A stretch of 64,000 bases of DNA from Ectocarpus siliculosus. Lineage: Eukaryota; Sar; Phaeophyceae; Ectocarpales; Ectocarpaceae. Location: assembly GCA_000310025.1 (NCBI GenBank), contig FN649737.1, forward strand, positions 408,180 through 472,179, written 5' to 3'. A program made the translations under genes and the position numbers. Under the pieces are notes generated by a model that did no database searches, was not told where the DNA came from, and saw only the letters and a program-made list of their open reading frames with translations. Below are positions 1-10,519 of this stretch, piece after piece. The number at the start of each line of letters is the position of its first letter. The stretch's first letter is position 1.

Positions 1-700
1 CGCCTCAAGCATGGACAGTCCCGTCGGGAGCAAGCAATGGCCAAGAAAGCCAAGAACGTTCTCTCAGGAAGGTTGACGCTTGCCTTGCGACTCTCTGTTC
101 CCCGCTCTCCGTCATGTGCGATTGTACCTGGTGCGTAACTCCACGTTTTCTTGTCTCACCGCCGCCGAATTTTAGCGCATGTCGGCTTCTTCCGCTTCTT
201 GTCAACCTTACACCAACAATCCAAGCAGCCCCGGGCTATCATCCCATCATCACAGGTGCGTGGGGGCGGGGATGGTTTGGTCCACGGCAGCTTCCTAATC
301 CGATCTGTAGCCACAGCCGTAGCACCTCGGGTTCCTCTCCATTCAGTAGTCGGGCAAGAAGAGAGAAACGCATACTCCAGGGTTACCGTGCAAGATTGGG
401 CCTTCATGCTGTTACGTCGTGACTGCTGTGTTGCCGCGCTCCCGCCACCCCAGCTGCTGTTGTTTCTCCGTGTTTGTTGTCAGAGAGCGGGAGAACATAC
501 GTTTTGAACGGCAAACAGCAAGCCACCCCCTCTTTATTTCCGTTCACCAAAGAGAGCGAGAAAACAGCCAAGCTCTGCTGCTGCTGTTCAAAGGATTAAT
601 CAACACTGCTGTTCAAAGGATTTATCAAACAAGTGGGCTTCATCAGGGGTCTGCTGTGTCGATACGCGTGTGAGCCTCATAACTTTTGGCTTGTCGGCTT
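1..700 (+). repeat. B repeat, copy 1 (cut by window start)
   Basis: This is a dispersed repeat of which related copies lie near 8.0-8.6/10.5-10.8, 24.6-25.8, 31.1-31.6 and 46.3-46.7 kb. Shared landmarks are a run near 10-40 (GACAGTCCCGTCGG), a stretch near 185-265 ending in an acceptor-like CATCACAGGT, GAGAGAAACGCATACTCC near 360, and a CT-rich end before GCGGGAGAACATA near 490. Several overlapping frames stay open for 80-120 codons, but no frame is conserved between copies. I therefore call it a repeat and not a gene. The pyrimidine-rich tract followed by CACAG suggests that ancestral splice sites were copied. Confidence 0.6.
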
Positions 701-1514
701 TCTATTTATTGTAAACTGGTTGTATGTGTGGTGTGAGCGCGCTCTGCTCACCTACTCCATCCAGGTTACGCACGTACCCAGCGACGTTCGAACACGTCCT
801 GCTGATCCTCGCGAGCAAGAGGGGCGTCTGTCTCAGCCTCGTGCTGAGCGCAGGCGTGCCCATCTTTCCCGAGAAGATACACAGACAGACCCGCGGAGAC
901 GCTGCTCAGAGTGATGTGCACGAACGCAAACTTGCTGCTGTGACGATGCAGCCTCTCTGATGTTGCTGAACGGACAACGGGTCTGGCTCTTGAGTCTGGT
1001 GCTAGGGGTTTAGAGCGGCGGTCGCCTAGCGGTTGCCCAACCTGACGATGCGTGCACGTCAGCTCTCGCTCTCGGTGTCGCCCCACCTCGTGTAGTTCCG
1101 CACCTGCCATTTCGGCAGTTTATTACGGTTCGGGAACGTGCGTCCTGTCGCACCTGCCACTCTGGCGGTGCGAATGTTAAATAGTGTGCGTATTTGTTTG
1201 TTGACCAGATATATATACAGTTTTTTTCAAGTCTGGCGAAGCACAACCGGAGAAACAACGTATGTTTGAGTGGCCCCTTGCCCCTTGCCCTTTCGTTGCT
1301 GCTCACGAACATCGCCCTCACAGAATTACTCCCAAGACGGGCGAGTTATAGACTTTTTGGTTGACGCACCCGCAGTAGGCTGGCGCGCTCGTCTGTTTTG
1401 GAACTCTGGGGGATGACGGTGATTCACAAAGAGGGGGGGGTTTCACCTCCAAAAAAGCAAAAAAACTCGCATGCTCGCCTCATGATGGGTGACCAGACTC
1501 AAATAGCAGGGAAG
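701..1514. other. no gene recognised
   Basis: I see no recognisable gene. Two near-identical short runs, CACCTGCCATTTCGGCAG near 1100 and CACCTGCCACTCTGGCGG near 1152, form a local duplication. A minus-strand frame covering 766-1110 is open for 114 codons, but it resembles nothing I know and has no counterpart in the other duplicated blocks. Confidence 0.4.
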
Positions 1515-1540
1515 GCACAGGTCGCACACAAGATATACCC

Positions 1541-1915
1541 TGACACCCAAGTATAGAGAGGTGTACAGCAGCAGTACGTCGTCAATGATTGTGTCTAGGA
1601 GCGTGTTGGTGATGCCTCTCTCCAACTCTCCAAGGCTCCAAGGTCGATGCCGATGAAAAAAACACCCGACTTGGCGGGAAAACGGAAACATCAACAAGCG
1701 CTTGAATCGAGACCGAGACCAACTAAAGAAATGTTTCTTCTCTCTTCTTGCTTCCTCCACCGCTACAATTGTAGCCAACAGCAGCAGCAGTAGAGGCGAC
1801 AACCTCTCGCACACAGGTGTAGGAAGGTGTACAGCAGTACATGCATCATCAATGGTGGTGTCTAGAAATGAGCGTGTTGTTGTGATACCTCTCTCCAAGG
1901 TTGCTGCCGAGAAGA
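1541..1915 (+). repeat. direct duplication with ~270 bp spacing
   Basis: A ~105 bp stretch at 1541-1650 (AGGTGTACAGCAGCAGTACG...GTGTCTAGGAGCGTGTTG...CCTCTCTCCAA) recurs at 1811-1911 with about 80% identity. The text between the copies (near 1700-1790) also resembles 3125-3185, with a shared GAGACC...TTTCTCTCTTCT...TTCCTCC core. The longest minus frame (1443-1898) simply runs across both copies. Confidence 0.6.
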
Positions 1916-4180
1916 TAGGATAGCTGTGCTACAACGAGCGACAGCTGATAGATGTAACTGTCGTCAGACATGTGTGTCCACGGGCAGAAGTTCGTGTTAT
2001 TGAGGCGTATTCCGACGTATTGACTCCCCAAATATAAACGAATCGGTGAAAAAAATCCCCGAAGGTTAAAAACTAAATCGGCGCAAAAAAACGTTTCCTA
2101 TCGCTGAATGCATGCCTTGCTTGACACACAACAGGTCAAATTAGCTTTGCTCACCATAGAACGGTGGTACAAGCACAAAATGAACATCGAATCAGAGGAC
2201 AGCACACTTTGTGAAGACCCTGTCCACCCGGCCTGCTGTTTTCAGCACTGGGGGCAGGGAACAGTGTCACAAACTGGGTGTCGCCTGCGATTTCTTCAAG
2301 TCATTTCGCTCATTTTTCCCGTGGTGACCCAAGCAAGTGTGACCCCCATTTTTTACCGCTCCCTGTCAAAAGGTAGACGAACTCAACAATCATAGCGAGG
2401 CAGCGGCGCTGAGGGTCAGTGCCATATACATGACCAATCCGAAAAAAATCGCGTGTCGGAGGTCCTACTGCTCTACAGCTGCGTGGTGCCCTGGGTTTGT
2501 CTGGCTGTCTCTGACCCAAAACAGGCCATCTCACCGCATCTTTTCAAGCGGCAGTTTGGCGAGGTGGTACATATCTCTCACACACCTTCTAGAGCAGCAC
2601 CCAAACCCCCAATACCCATGAAGCAGCACAGGGCCGGGAGTGAGGATCATATAGATAGCCGAACCGAAGGAATCAGCGCGTTGGAGGCCTTGGGGCTGCT
2701 GCTGTCCTCATTCTACTGTTTCCGTGTTTGTCATGTGTGGTACAACAAATCCCCGCCCGTCAACAGCAGCAGCAGTCGAAGACGACGGCACCATGCAATG
2801 TCTCGGTTTGGACAAACAACGACCTGAACGCGGCTTTTACCGCTGTTCTATCCGCCGTGCCCGCTGTGCATGTGCCGCTGTGCCCGCTGTGCTTGTGTTG
2901 TCTGCTTTGCGTGTGTGCTCCGAAAAAAAACACCGCGTGCGGTCTGCTGAACCACCTTCTCAACCAAGTGATACATGTAGTCAAAAAACTAGATTAAGCG
3001 GACAGACGTACAAACGTTTTTTTTTGGATGGAGGGCGATATTGCGCTGAAACCTCACAGGCCAGAATAGAAATATCGCTTCGCTCGAATAAAAAACACCG
3101 CTGCACAACAAAAAACAACATGCGGTGAACCGAGACCCAACCAAACGTTTCTCTCTTCTCGTTTCCTCCGCCGATAACTATAAGGCAAACCCTGCTCCCG
3201 TCTCGCTCTCGCTGTGGTGTGTGTCTCCCTCCACCCTTGTCCATGTCTGGCTCTGTGTGTTGTCTTGCGTGAGAACCTACCTCTGGTTCCAAAAAAGAAA
3301 CTAAATACGCCTCCTCCTCCATCAATGGGACGCACGGTCACATGCGTTCTTTCCGACATCAGTTGTTGTGTTTTTCTCGAGCCACCGAGCACGGATCGAG
3401 AAAATAACAATTGGGACAGCTCGGAAAAAATGCAACTTGTTGGGCCCAAGCCTCGGCGTGTAATTGGCGCCTAGAAGGTGACATGGGCTCCAGCGAACAT
3501 GGGTTGTTTTCATGGGCATGCATGGTCCACGTTTAACGCCCCCCTGATGAAATTGTCTTTTTTTGTTTGCGCGCTTACATGTACCTGTGATCCTCAAAAC
3601 AGCCTTTTTCTTGCTAAACCAAGCATGCCACCCCTATCCGCGCGCCTGAAAAAAAGCTATTGAAACTCATGGTTCGCTCCGTCATTTGCTCAGCTTTAAC
3701 ACACAGCGCTCTGCCATGCCTCGTTCATGGTGCATACAGAAACAAAGCAAGCAACACATGGGTATGTCGGGCAGTACGGCATACTCCTCGCATTCTTGGA
3801 CTGCTGTATCCGGAAAATACGCCGGCTCGTGCTCTGACTGCAACACACACGAAACGAAGTACAGGAGTATGTACGTCTCTGTGGCCTCCAATAGCAGTAC
3901 AGTAAACACAGACTAACCTGATTTCCTCGCACAGACGCCCACGTTGCCTTCCTCACGCGTAGAGACTTGACAATAGCGTTCGTCTCCACAGTAATACGGC
4001 AGCAAACCCATGCAGTGTTTTTGTACAAATACTCCCAACGGTCTCATCCGCGATGATGGAAAGCAGAGGATTCCACAGGACTTTCCGGTTGAGGCGCTAT
4101 TCTACGTGTTAGCCTTGCAGTTGTTATCGACAACGTGTATTTTCAACGTTGGCGTGCATACGTTCTCTTTCTTACCACAG
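1916..4180. other. upstream region of G copy 1; no gene recognised
   Basis: No protein was recognised. Near 2700-2790 there is a CTGCTGCTGTCC...TGTTTCCGTGTTTGTCATG run like that of B copy 1. Near 3920-3960 the CACAGACGCCCACGTTGCCTTCCTCACG text matches the U segments at 19.2 and 20.5 kb, so the right-hand part is a degenerate U segment leading into G copy 1. Open frames here reach 134 codons but are not conserved. Confidence 0.4.
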
Positions 4181-5493
4181 GTGGTGTCGACCCCGAGATA
4201 AGCAGCACTGTGTTCGCTCTGGGAGGTGTTGTTTTCAACATCTTCAGTGGCGGTGCACTTCTTCTCCGTCTGGACCTTCTCTAGCTTCCACAGCGACGCG
4301 ATGATGGCACTTCCGACCACAATTGCCAACGCCGTGGTTCGCGGACCCCTGTTCGCTCTCGAAGACGTTGTTCTCTACATCTTCGTGTTCGTACAGCCCT
4401 TCTTCCTCTGGATCTTCTCTAGCTTGTACAGCAGAGCGATGAACGTCCGTGTACTGTCCAACGTTCTCCGTCCACTGGCACCTCCCCGTTTTGCTGCGAG
4501 TTCGCCGGCTTCCCGTCTTCCGGCTGTGGATCTGGCACCAGCACCGCCTCAGTCTTCAGGAAACTATGGCGTAGCAGGTCGGTTTATTCTTGGGTCTATT
4601 CCATAGGGCATGAAGGCTTTGCTATGTGCCCCAGAAGGGATTTTGGAGGAAGGCAGCCCCTTGGTTAACTTGTAGGGTTGTTACGCACAGCAGTAAATGC
4701 AGAGAAATCGCTATAACCGATGGAACCATGGTACGCGTCATGTATCCCACAGGAAGCTGGAGCGCTTGGAGCACTCGTGGGCGCATTGTGGAAGGCCTTC
4801 TCTCCGCCGTTGTCTTAAAGCACGCGGTGGAAGGGTGGACGTTCAGTCCATCCGCCTTGGCAGCACTGCTCGTTGGCGTCATCTTGCGTCTTTCTCTGTT
4901 TTTTGCAGTTCTCCGCGGGTTATCTGAGCTTTGGCGGCTGTGGCACGTTTCGTCACCCCTGGACGGTAGACAGCGATGTGGAACGGGATGGTGTGCCCGA
5001 CAACCCCGTTCTTGATGGTGTAGACCCTTTTGAATATGACTACTTTCAGAAACGTTACAACTTCAATGCACGGATGTGTAAAATTTTGGGAGTATTTTAC
5101 TTTTCGAGTGCGGCCATTGATTTATTGAATAGATTGATGGATGATAGTATCGCTTTTCGAGTAGCGCGTGTCCCTATTGTGTTTCCGGGTTTACGCGTTT
5201 GGTGCAAGTTCCTTTCTGGCGACGAAACCTATCAAGGTACCCAGTTGTTAGCGTTGAAAAGTCTTTGCGTGAACCAGCCGAGGTGTAGACACGTGCAAGC
5301 CTTCCTCCTAGCAACCGGCACGATCTACGCGGTTTTGTTGCACTTGTCTCCCGTGCCTTCCAAGTGGGCCTGGAGCTTGATCGTGACGCACTCCACCAGG
5401 CTATTGAATGTCTTGGTTGCCCTCCGAGGTCATAACCAAGGCGTAGCAGACGCAGCTGCAGAGATGGTGGAGCATGTGCCGGAAGCGTTGTAG
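4181..5493 (+). pseudogene. G-family copy 1 (multi-pass membrane protein), broken
   Basis: The family is unrecognised. By comparison with the intact copy at 20.8 kb, exon 2 starts after an acceptor (TTACCACAG, ending 4180) and encodes a hydrophobic start (ALEDVVLYIFVFVQPFFLWI) and an Ala/Pro linker ending APAPPQSSG. Exon 3 starts after ATCCCACAG near 4753. It encodes the conserved RGRIVEGLLSAVV segment, several hydrophobic stretches, the acidic DGVDPFEYDYFQKRY motif and the C-terminal signature QPRCRHV...LSPVPSKW...VALRGHNQGVADAAAE. Three faults are visible. The donor reads CAGGAAAC in place of CAGGTAAC. A 2-nt deletion near 4970 shifts the frame relative to the 29 kb copy. Exon 2 also carries an internal ~130 bp duplication, so 4210-4300 resembles 4347-4440. 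It is probably a pseudogene, although the last ~170 codons are still open. Confidence 0.6.
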
Positions 5494-6140
5494 GAGAGCG
5501 GAGTCACCAGCGTGCCGGTGCAAATACTTGATCGTCGTCAGTGCGCTCTACAGAAAAATCTATCCGATTTGTGATGGGTGTATGGGCATGTCACGTGACA
5601 GCAGTATTAACCTAAAAATGTATCTGTTTTTTTGTGACTTGGAATGGGTGTCGGTGCGCATATTCTGCCAGGGAAATGAACGGATTGGGACAACGACACA
5701 ATCGTGTGAGTTTCGTTGGCGATGCCAGCTTGAAGAGTTCATGGAGCCACTATGCGTAGGAGCCACTACTAGCACCCTCGCTGGAATAGAAGAACATGAA
5801 GGGACGAGTGTAGGTAGAGCTGTGTTCCAGAGCAGATCGGCGACGTTTTCGGTGATGTTTGGCGTCAGCACAACAAGCACGTCGATATTTGCTACTTTTG
5901 CAGTTGCAGAGTACCATTTAACACGATCGCTCAAGCCTACAGTACGCGTGGTTGCAATACGCACTCGCTCGACGTGTCAGATAGATGATGTTGGGGGTGG
6001 ACCATCGCGACGAGGCAGGTACAGTACCCTGAAAAGGAATATATGTATCCTCGGATATCGCGCTCAAAAGCATGGGCAAGGCTGAAAGCCGGTGGATTCA
6101 CAAAGGCGGTGGGCGCGGGAGGTGGGGTAGGCCTCGAACA
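5494..6140. repeat. D segment, copy 1
   Basis: This conserved flank follows the G genes at 5.5, 21.9, 29.8, 44.2 and 47.1 kb. Shared marks include GTGAGTTTCGTT(G/A)GCG-GTGCC(A/G)GC, GAAGGACACGAAGGTTGTTGCGGACGAGG (altered here) and CCATCGCCACGAAGCAGATA...CCCTGGAA. The plus frame 5474-6085 is open for 203 codons and the minus frame 5560-5964 for 134. The minus reading shares a short DVLVVL-like string with the other copies, so an antisense or convergent gene is possible but unproven. Confidence 0.5.
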
Positions 6141-6149
6141 GAGAGTTAA

Positions 6150-6457
6150 ATCCAAGATATTGAACCTTCTCCCGCGTAATCTTCGTGTAGACTACTTCGC
6201 CCCATTTCTGGACATGACTTTTTCCACACCTTTGGGGGAATGTTTGGTGTGGACAATGTGTACAGAGACGTTCTGAAGGGTCTTAAAACACGATCGATCG
6301 TGTATTACCTCTGAGCGCTTGATGATGCCGTTCAGGCTCCCGACAGAGTCGCACCACTACAGGTAATCGACGTAGGTCTCCTCCACTCAATAGCATGGAA
6401 GGCGTGTTGATAGTCGATCAGTCGCAGGTCGAGGTGCCAACTTTGCGCGGCTTCACC
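6150..6457 (-). pseudogene. phosphoserine aminotransferase exon fragment with its intron
   Basis: Positions 6310-6455 correspond to the aminotransferase exon at 50332-50475, and 6150-6309 to the first part of the following intron (50160-50331). On the minus strand the exon begins after CCACAG. It keeps TINTPSML near its middle and YVDYL.WCDSVGSLNGIIKRSE at its end, against [22 protein letters not shown] in the real gene. The donor side is a GT (GAG|GTAATA). The frame is destroyed by an early stop and indels. Because intron DNA is included, this arose by DNA duplication and not from a processed transcript. Confidence 0.75.
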
Positions 6458-6954
6458 TGTGGCCATTGGTCAATTGGAAAACACACGGGTTTCGAAACTC
6501 AACACGAGAGAGAAAAACGAGATCGATAGAGATAAAATCAAAGGCCATGGGGGGCCAATGGTCACTATTGTATTTTTACAACATACGGGTTTCATACACA
6601 ACACGAGATCTGTACATAGAGAGGCAGAGGAACAAAACGTCCAGGGCACATCGTGAGGCGGCGTTTTGCGATTCTCTCCCAAATGCCGAGTCCGGCGAGC
6701 AGACGGCACGTGTAGGTGTGTGTATGAAACCTGGCTGCTGCTGCCGTAGCGACAAGGTTCTTTGTAGAGTTCAGCTGGCGTACTTTCGCGCAGCGTGCTA
6801 CTACTGCTGCTTCTCTCTGGCATGCTCACTACTGGGTAGTAGCATGGCCTCGCAGCCTCCGCAGTCTCTCGATACGATGGTACACTACTTTGAGAAGGAC
6901 GATGGCCACTATACGACCAGTCGCTGACTGGTGGGGTCCAGCGGAAGGAATTTA
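6458..6954. other. no gene recognised
   Basis: A minus frame (6470-6988, 172 codons, Ser/Thr-rich with a hydrophobic end) and a plus frame (153 codons) overlap. Neither resembles a known family or recurs in sister blocks. A short imperfect duplication (GGCCATTGGTCA...ACACGGGTTTC...CAACACGAGA near 6463-6510, again near 6548-6610) underlies the left part. Confidence 0.35.
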
Positions 6955-7265
6955 GCCCTCCTACGGTAGTTCCTCTGCAAGAAAACAATATCGCGAAACA
7001 TGTTGTCAGTCATGGCGAGGTAGTTAGCCCCCCCCCCAAAATCGGAGAGTGCCGAGCTCCTTGCCAGGCAAAGGGTGACTTGGCTTCAGCGTAAAAGTCA
7101 GCGAATTTTTCAGTACAACCAGGCGATCTACCTTACATCAGTTTTACCACCTAGGGGACACGCGGCTAGGGAGATTGTGCAGATCACGTCAGAGGCCGAG
7201 GAGAGGTATCACACAGCATATCACTCAGCGTACCACCTCACCCAAGCATGATAGACCAAAGGTTC
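6955..7265 (+). repeat. R repeat, copy 1 (pairs with 14.89-15.23 kb)
   Basis: This ~300 bp direct repeat is shared with 14.89-15.23 kb. Common strings are CAAAGGGTGACTTGGCTTCAG, CAGCGTACCACCTCA(C/G)CCAAG and GAGAGG(T/C)ATCACACAGCATATCAC. A C9 run sits near 7031. It marks the boundary between the block containing G copy 1 and the following B repeat. Confidence 0.65.
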
Positions 7266-7544
7266 TCTCGTGCGTTTCACACAGCGGCCTCGGGCGACTA
7301 CGCGCGAAAAACAGATACATTTGAGTGCTGTTCCCCAAGTGTCCCTACCTGGGCGTCCAGTGCTATAATAGTAGAGGGTTAACCCCCACAGGAGCAGATG
7401 GACGCCACACGCGTTGCCCACCCGCTGGTGCATGCTCTGAGCTGCACTCTCTGTAAGGTTGTTTGCTGCATGTTTTTACGGCCTAACGCCGAGTCTGCTC
7501 CATCACTGCTCCTGTTCTCTGCAATTAATTATCTTCCAGGCGAG

Positions 7545-8586
7545 AGTTCTCATTCCTCAGCTCCACCTGGCGCTGAATTTCCTTCTCCAGCGCTGTCAGG
7601 CGTCGCTTCGATCGGCACCGGCCGCCGCCCTGTCCCGCACAATAGACACTCCAACCATCGTCGTTGTCGCTGCTGCTGTTGAATGCCGTGCGCCATCGAA
7701 TATTCAAACTACAACTTTGGTCTTCGTGAGAGAGACCCAAAGGCCCCCCCGAACACTATCCCTACGTGCGCCGATCTCTGAGATAGAAGCAGGGTACACA
7801 GAGAGGAAGCAGATGGACACGAGTAACAGATAAACAAAGAGGGAGTGGATCAAACAGCAGTAGTGCAGCTGTCGACTCCGTGACTTTACAAATGCGACAT
7901 CCATGTGATCAGCCACTCAGCCACACTCTCTCGTCTCGCTCTATCGTTTCACGAAGCACGCCTCACTGCATTGTTGCCTCCAAATCAGGCACGGACAGTC
8001 CCGTCGGAGCAAGCAACGGCCACGAGAGTCACAAATGAAGAGTCAACAAGTCAACAAGCTGGGACGTCAAGAGTCAATCAAGAACGACGAGAAGAAACAC
8101 AAGAACGTTCTCCGGAAGGATGACGCTCGCATCGCGACTCTCTCGCGCCTCCATCACTCTCCGTTCCGAGCTGCTCCGTTCCACACTCCACGTCGTTCTT
8201 GTTCCCTCACAAAACTTCATTTCATCACCGCCGTCAGGTGCTTGGGTCGTCTTCGCTGTGTATCGCCGACCTTACGAAGACCGATCAATCCAAATAACAA
8301 CTCTGGGGCTATCGTCATCACAGGTGCTGGGTGGTACGCTCGACGAAGGCGAACGATTTCATCCGCGCTACTGGTCAAAAGCGTGATGAACGCAACAACT
8401 TTTTCCTGATCCGATATATCCGATACATACATGTGTCGCCAGCCGTATGCTTAGCACCTCGGATACCTTGGGCACAAAGAGAAACGCATACTCCTGTCTT
8501 ACAGTACCGTGGAAGAGAGGACTGATGCTGCTCCTGTTGCCGTGCTCCCGCCCCACCAACTGCTGCTGTTGTTGTCTCGTTTCTGC
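7545..8586 (+). repeat. B repeat, copy 2, left part
   Basis: The left portion (CGCTGAATTTCCTTCTCCAG...CGGCACCGGCCGCC) matches 24.6-24.8 and 46.35-46.5 kb, and the right portion (GACAGTCCCGTCGGAGCAAG, GAACGTTCTCCGGAAGGA, GAGAAACGCATACTCC) matches 1-500, 25.0-25.5 and 31.1-31.6 kb. The copy is interrupted at its CTCGTTTCTGC end by the TRIM-like element and resumes at 10520. Confidence 0.65.
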
Positions 8587-8939
8587 TATTAGATATATTG
8601 GGAGTACTCGTAGCATAGTATGACGGTTGAGATGTCCGGTACGTACGTACGAAAGTAACAGTGATGAGATGCGGAGGGATAGGAACTTTCTACATATATT
8701 CCTTGGTTGCGAGAGGTATTTGGTGGAGATTCAGAGAGATTCGTTGAGTGACAAAGAGTGAAGGCGTGCCCAGATACCGTGAAGGTTTGACGAGCACTGG
8801 CACGCCCCCGATGAATACAATACTTTCCAATACTTTTGCATTACGTTTTCAACACGTTTCCTACCCATCCACGCTCCGCCATGAGCCACCCGCTTTGAGC
8901 TCCAACCACAAAGAACCGAGCCACCCGAATTATCGATCA
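8587..8939 (+). repeat. left LTR of TRIM-like element
   Basis: The copy is apparently identical to the right LTR. It begins TATTAGATATATTGGG and ends TTATCGATCA. The orientation follows from the purine tract next to the other LTR. Confidence 0.85.
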
Positions 8940-9026
8940 CGCTAGCATATGACACGTCGTCTACGAGATTCGCGGTCGAGCTTGGTTTAGGAGCATCGCT
9001 TTGCGGCGATCAAGAGCAGGGTCACG

Positions 9027-9419
9027 ATGACCACCAGGCGCGAAGATGAATCCCGCCGAGCAGCGGAAGCCCGCCAAGCAGCGGAGGACGCCAGGATCGA
9101 AGAACTGGTCAATCAACGAGAGAGTAGCAGCTCGGATGGAGCAGCTGATGGAGGAGAAACTGGCCAAGACGATGGCCGAGATGGAGGCACGGCATCGAGC
9201 CGAGCGGCAGAGATCAGAAGATCTCCGGCGAGGAAATGAGGAACAAGAGGCACCACACCAGCAAGAACCTGGGGGCCAACACCCAACCCTTCCGCAGACG
9301 ATCTGGCCGACGCGATTGCGACTGCCATGGCCGGTCGCCTCCAGACTTCATCAGGGGATATCGGTGCAGTGCCTCACCCTGCAACTCTCCGTATGACTGA
9401 AAGTAGACGAATTGAGCTT
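9027..9419 (+). pseudogene. gag-like coding remnant of the TRIM-like element
   Basis: Two frames overlap. One starts at the ATG at 9027 and runs to a TGA at 9237-9239. The same frame then continues open (ADDLADAIATAMAGRLQ) to 9423. The other (9046-9396) is a highly charged stretch rich in Glu, Arg, Met and Ala (RMEQLMEEKLAKTMAEMEAR), typical of a coiled coil. The position just inside the left LTR suggests a vestigial gag. A frameshift between the two frames would join the coiled coil to the ADDLADA segment. I infer this from heptad-like spacing only. Confidence 0.4.
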
Positions 9420-9420
9420 T

Positions 9421-9992
9421 GAGAATTTTCTGCCCGCCAAGCAGCGGAAGCCCGCCAAGTAGCGGAGGATATTGGTTTTTGTTTGTTTTGAGAATTTTCT
9501 GCCCGCCAAGCAGCGGAAGCCCGCCAAGTAGCGGAGGATATTGGTTTTTGTTTGTTTTGAGAATTTTCTGCCTGCCAAGCAGCGGAAGCCCGCCAAGTAG
9601 GCGGAGGATATTGGTTTTTGTTTGTTTTGAGAATTTTCTGCCCCGCCAAGCAGCGGAAGCCCGCCAAGTAGCGGAGGGATATTGGTTTTTGTTTGTTTTG
9701 AGAATTTTTCTGCCCGCCAAGCAGCGGAAGCCCGCCAAGTAGCGGAGGATATTGGTTTTTGTTTGTTTTGAGAATTTTCTGCCTGCCAAGCAGCGGAAGC
9801 CCGCCAAGTAGCGGAGGATATTGGTTTTTGTTTGTTTTGAGAATTTTTCTGCCCGCCAAGCAGCGGAAGCCCGCCAAGTAGCGGAGGATATTGGTTTTTG
9901 TTTGTTTTGAGAATTTTCTGCCCGCCCAGCAGCGGAAGCCCGCCAAGCAGCGGAGGACACCAGGCGCGAAGATATTGGTTTTTGTTTGTTTT
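9421..9992 (+). repeat. minisatellite, eight ~70 bp units
   Basis: Units start GAGAATTTTCTGCC at 9421, 9490, 9559, 9629, 9700, 9770, 9839 and 9909, with spacing 69-71 bp and a longer last unit of 84 bp. Each carries GCCAAGCAGCGGAAGCCCG followed by CCAAGTAGCGGAGGA. The same core occurs once in the element's own gag-like start (9052-9092), and the last unit keeps ACCAGGCGCGAAGAT from the same place. The long minus-strand frames across it (up to 257 codons) are by-products of the repeat. Confidence 0.9.
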
Positions 9993-10161
9993 GAGAATTT
10001 TCTTGATTGTTTTGGAGAGATGGTAAAGAGGAATTTGGTTTGATGGTTTGTTTTGTTTTGAAGTAAGCAGGACTGCTGACAAGGCATGCCTTCGTGGTAC
10101 GGTCGACTACGGGTCATTTTGGTTTTTCTCGGAGCATGACGATGCATACGAGTAGGGGGGC

Positions 10162-10514
10162 TATTAGATATATTGGGAGTACTCGTAGCATAGTATGACG
10201 GTTGAGATGTCCGGTACGTACGTACGAAAGTAACAGTGATGAGATGCGGAGGGATAGGAACTTTCTACATATATTCCTTGGTTGCGAGAGGTATTTGGTG
10301 GAGATTCAGAGAGATTCGTTGAGTGACAAAGAGTGAAGGCGTGCCCAGATACCGTGAAGGTTTGACGAGCACTGGCACGCCCCCGATGAATACAATACTT
10401 TCCAATACTTTTGCATTACGTTTTCAACACGTTTCCTACCCATCCACGCTCCGCCATGAGCCACCCGCTTTGAGCTCCAACCACAAAGAACCGAGCCACC
10501 CGAATTATCGATCA
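10162..10514 (+). repeat. right LTR of TRIM-like element
   Basis: Matches the left LTR base for base as far as I can read. It is bounded inside by the purine tract and outside by the TCTGC duplication. Confidence 0.85.
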
Positions 10515-10519
10515 TCTGC

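Larger units (their letters stand above)
8587..10514 (+). mobile_element. TRIM-like non-autonomous LTR retrotransposon
   Basis: Two ~353 bp direct terminal repeats look identical and enclose a 1.2 kb interior. A 5-bp target duplication TCTGC stands at 8582-8586 and 10515-10519. Joining the flanks at one TCTGC restores a sequence colinear with other B copies (for example 31.55-31.60 kb), which confirms the insertion. The right LTR is preceded by a purine run (GAGTAGGGGGG), a likely polypurine tract. The interior has a short coiled-coil, gag-like frame and a minisatellite but no integrase, reverse transcriptase or protease. Such elements depend on enzymes from autonomous relatives. Identical LTRs imply recent insertion. 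The LTR starts TA and not the usual TG, but ends CA. Confidence 0.85.

Noticed and set aside
5474-6085. 203-codon plus frame downstream of G copy 1
   Set aside because: It overlaps the end of the G gene and is not preserved in any of the other D segments.
6470-6988. 172-codon minus Ser-rich frame
   Set aside because: It spans a local duplication and part of the R repeat; no family match.
9421-9992. Regular ~70 bp units resembling a CRISPR array
   Set aside because: The whole unit repeats with no unique spacers, it lies inside an LTR element, and the host is eukaryotic.
9214-10147. Three overlapping minus-strand frames of 243-257 codons encoding a repetitive protein
   Set aside because: All three frames are open only because the 69-71 bp repeat lacks stops on that strand; no start context or homology.
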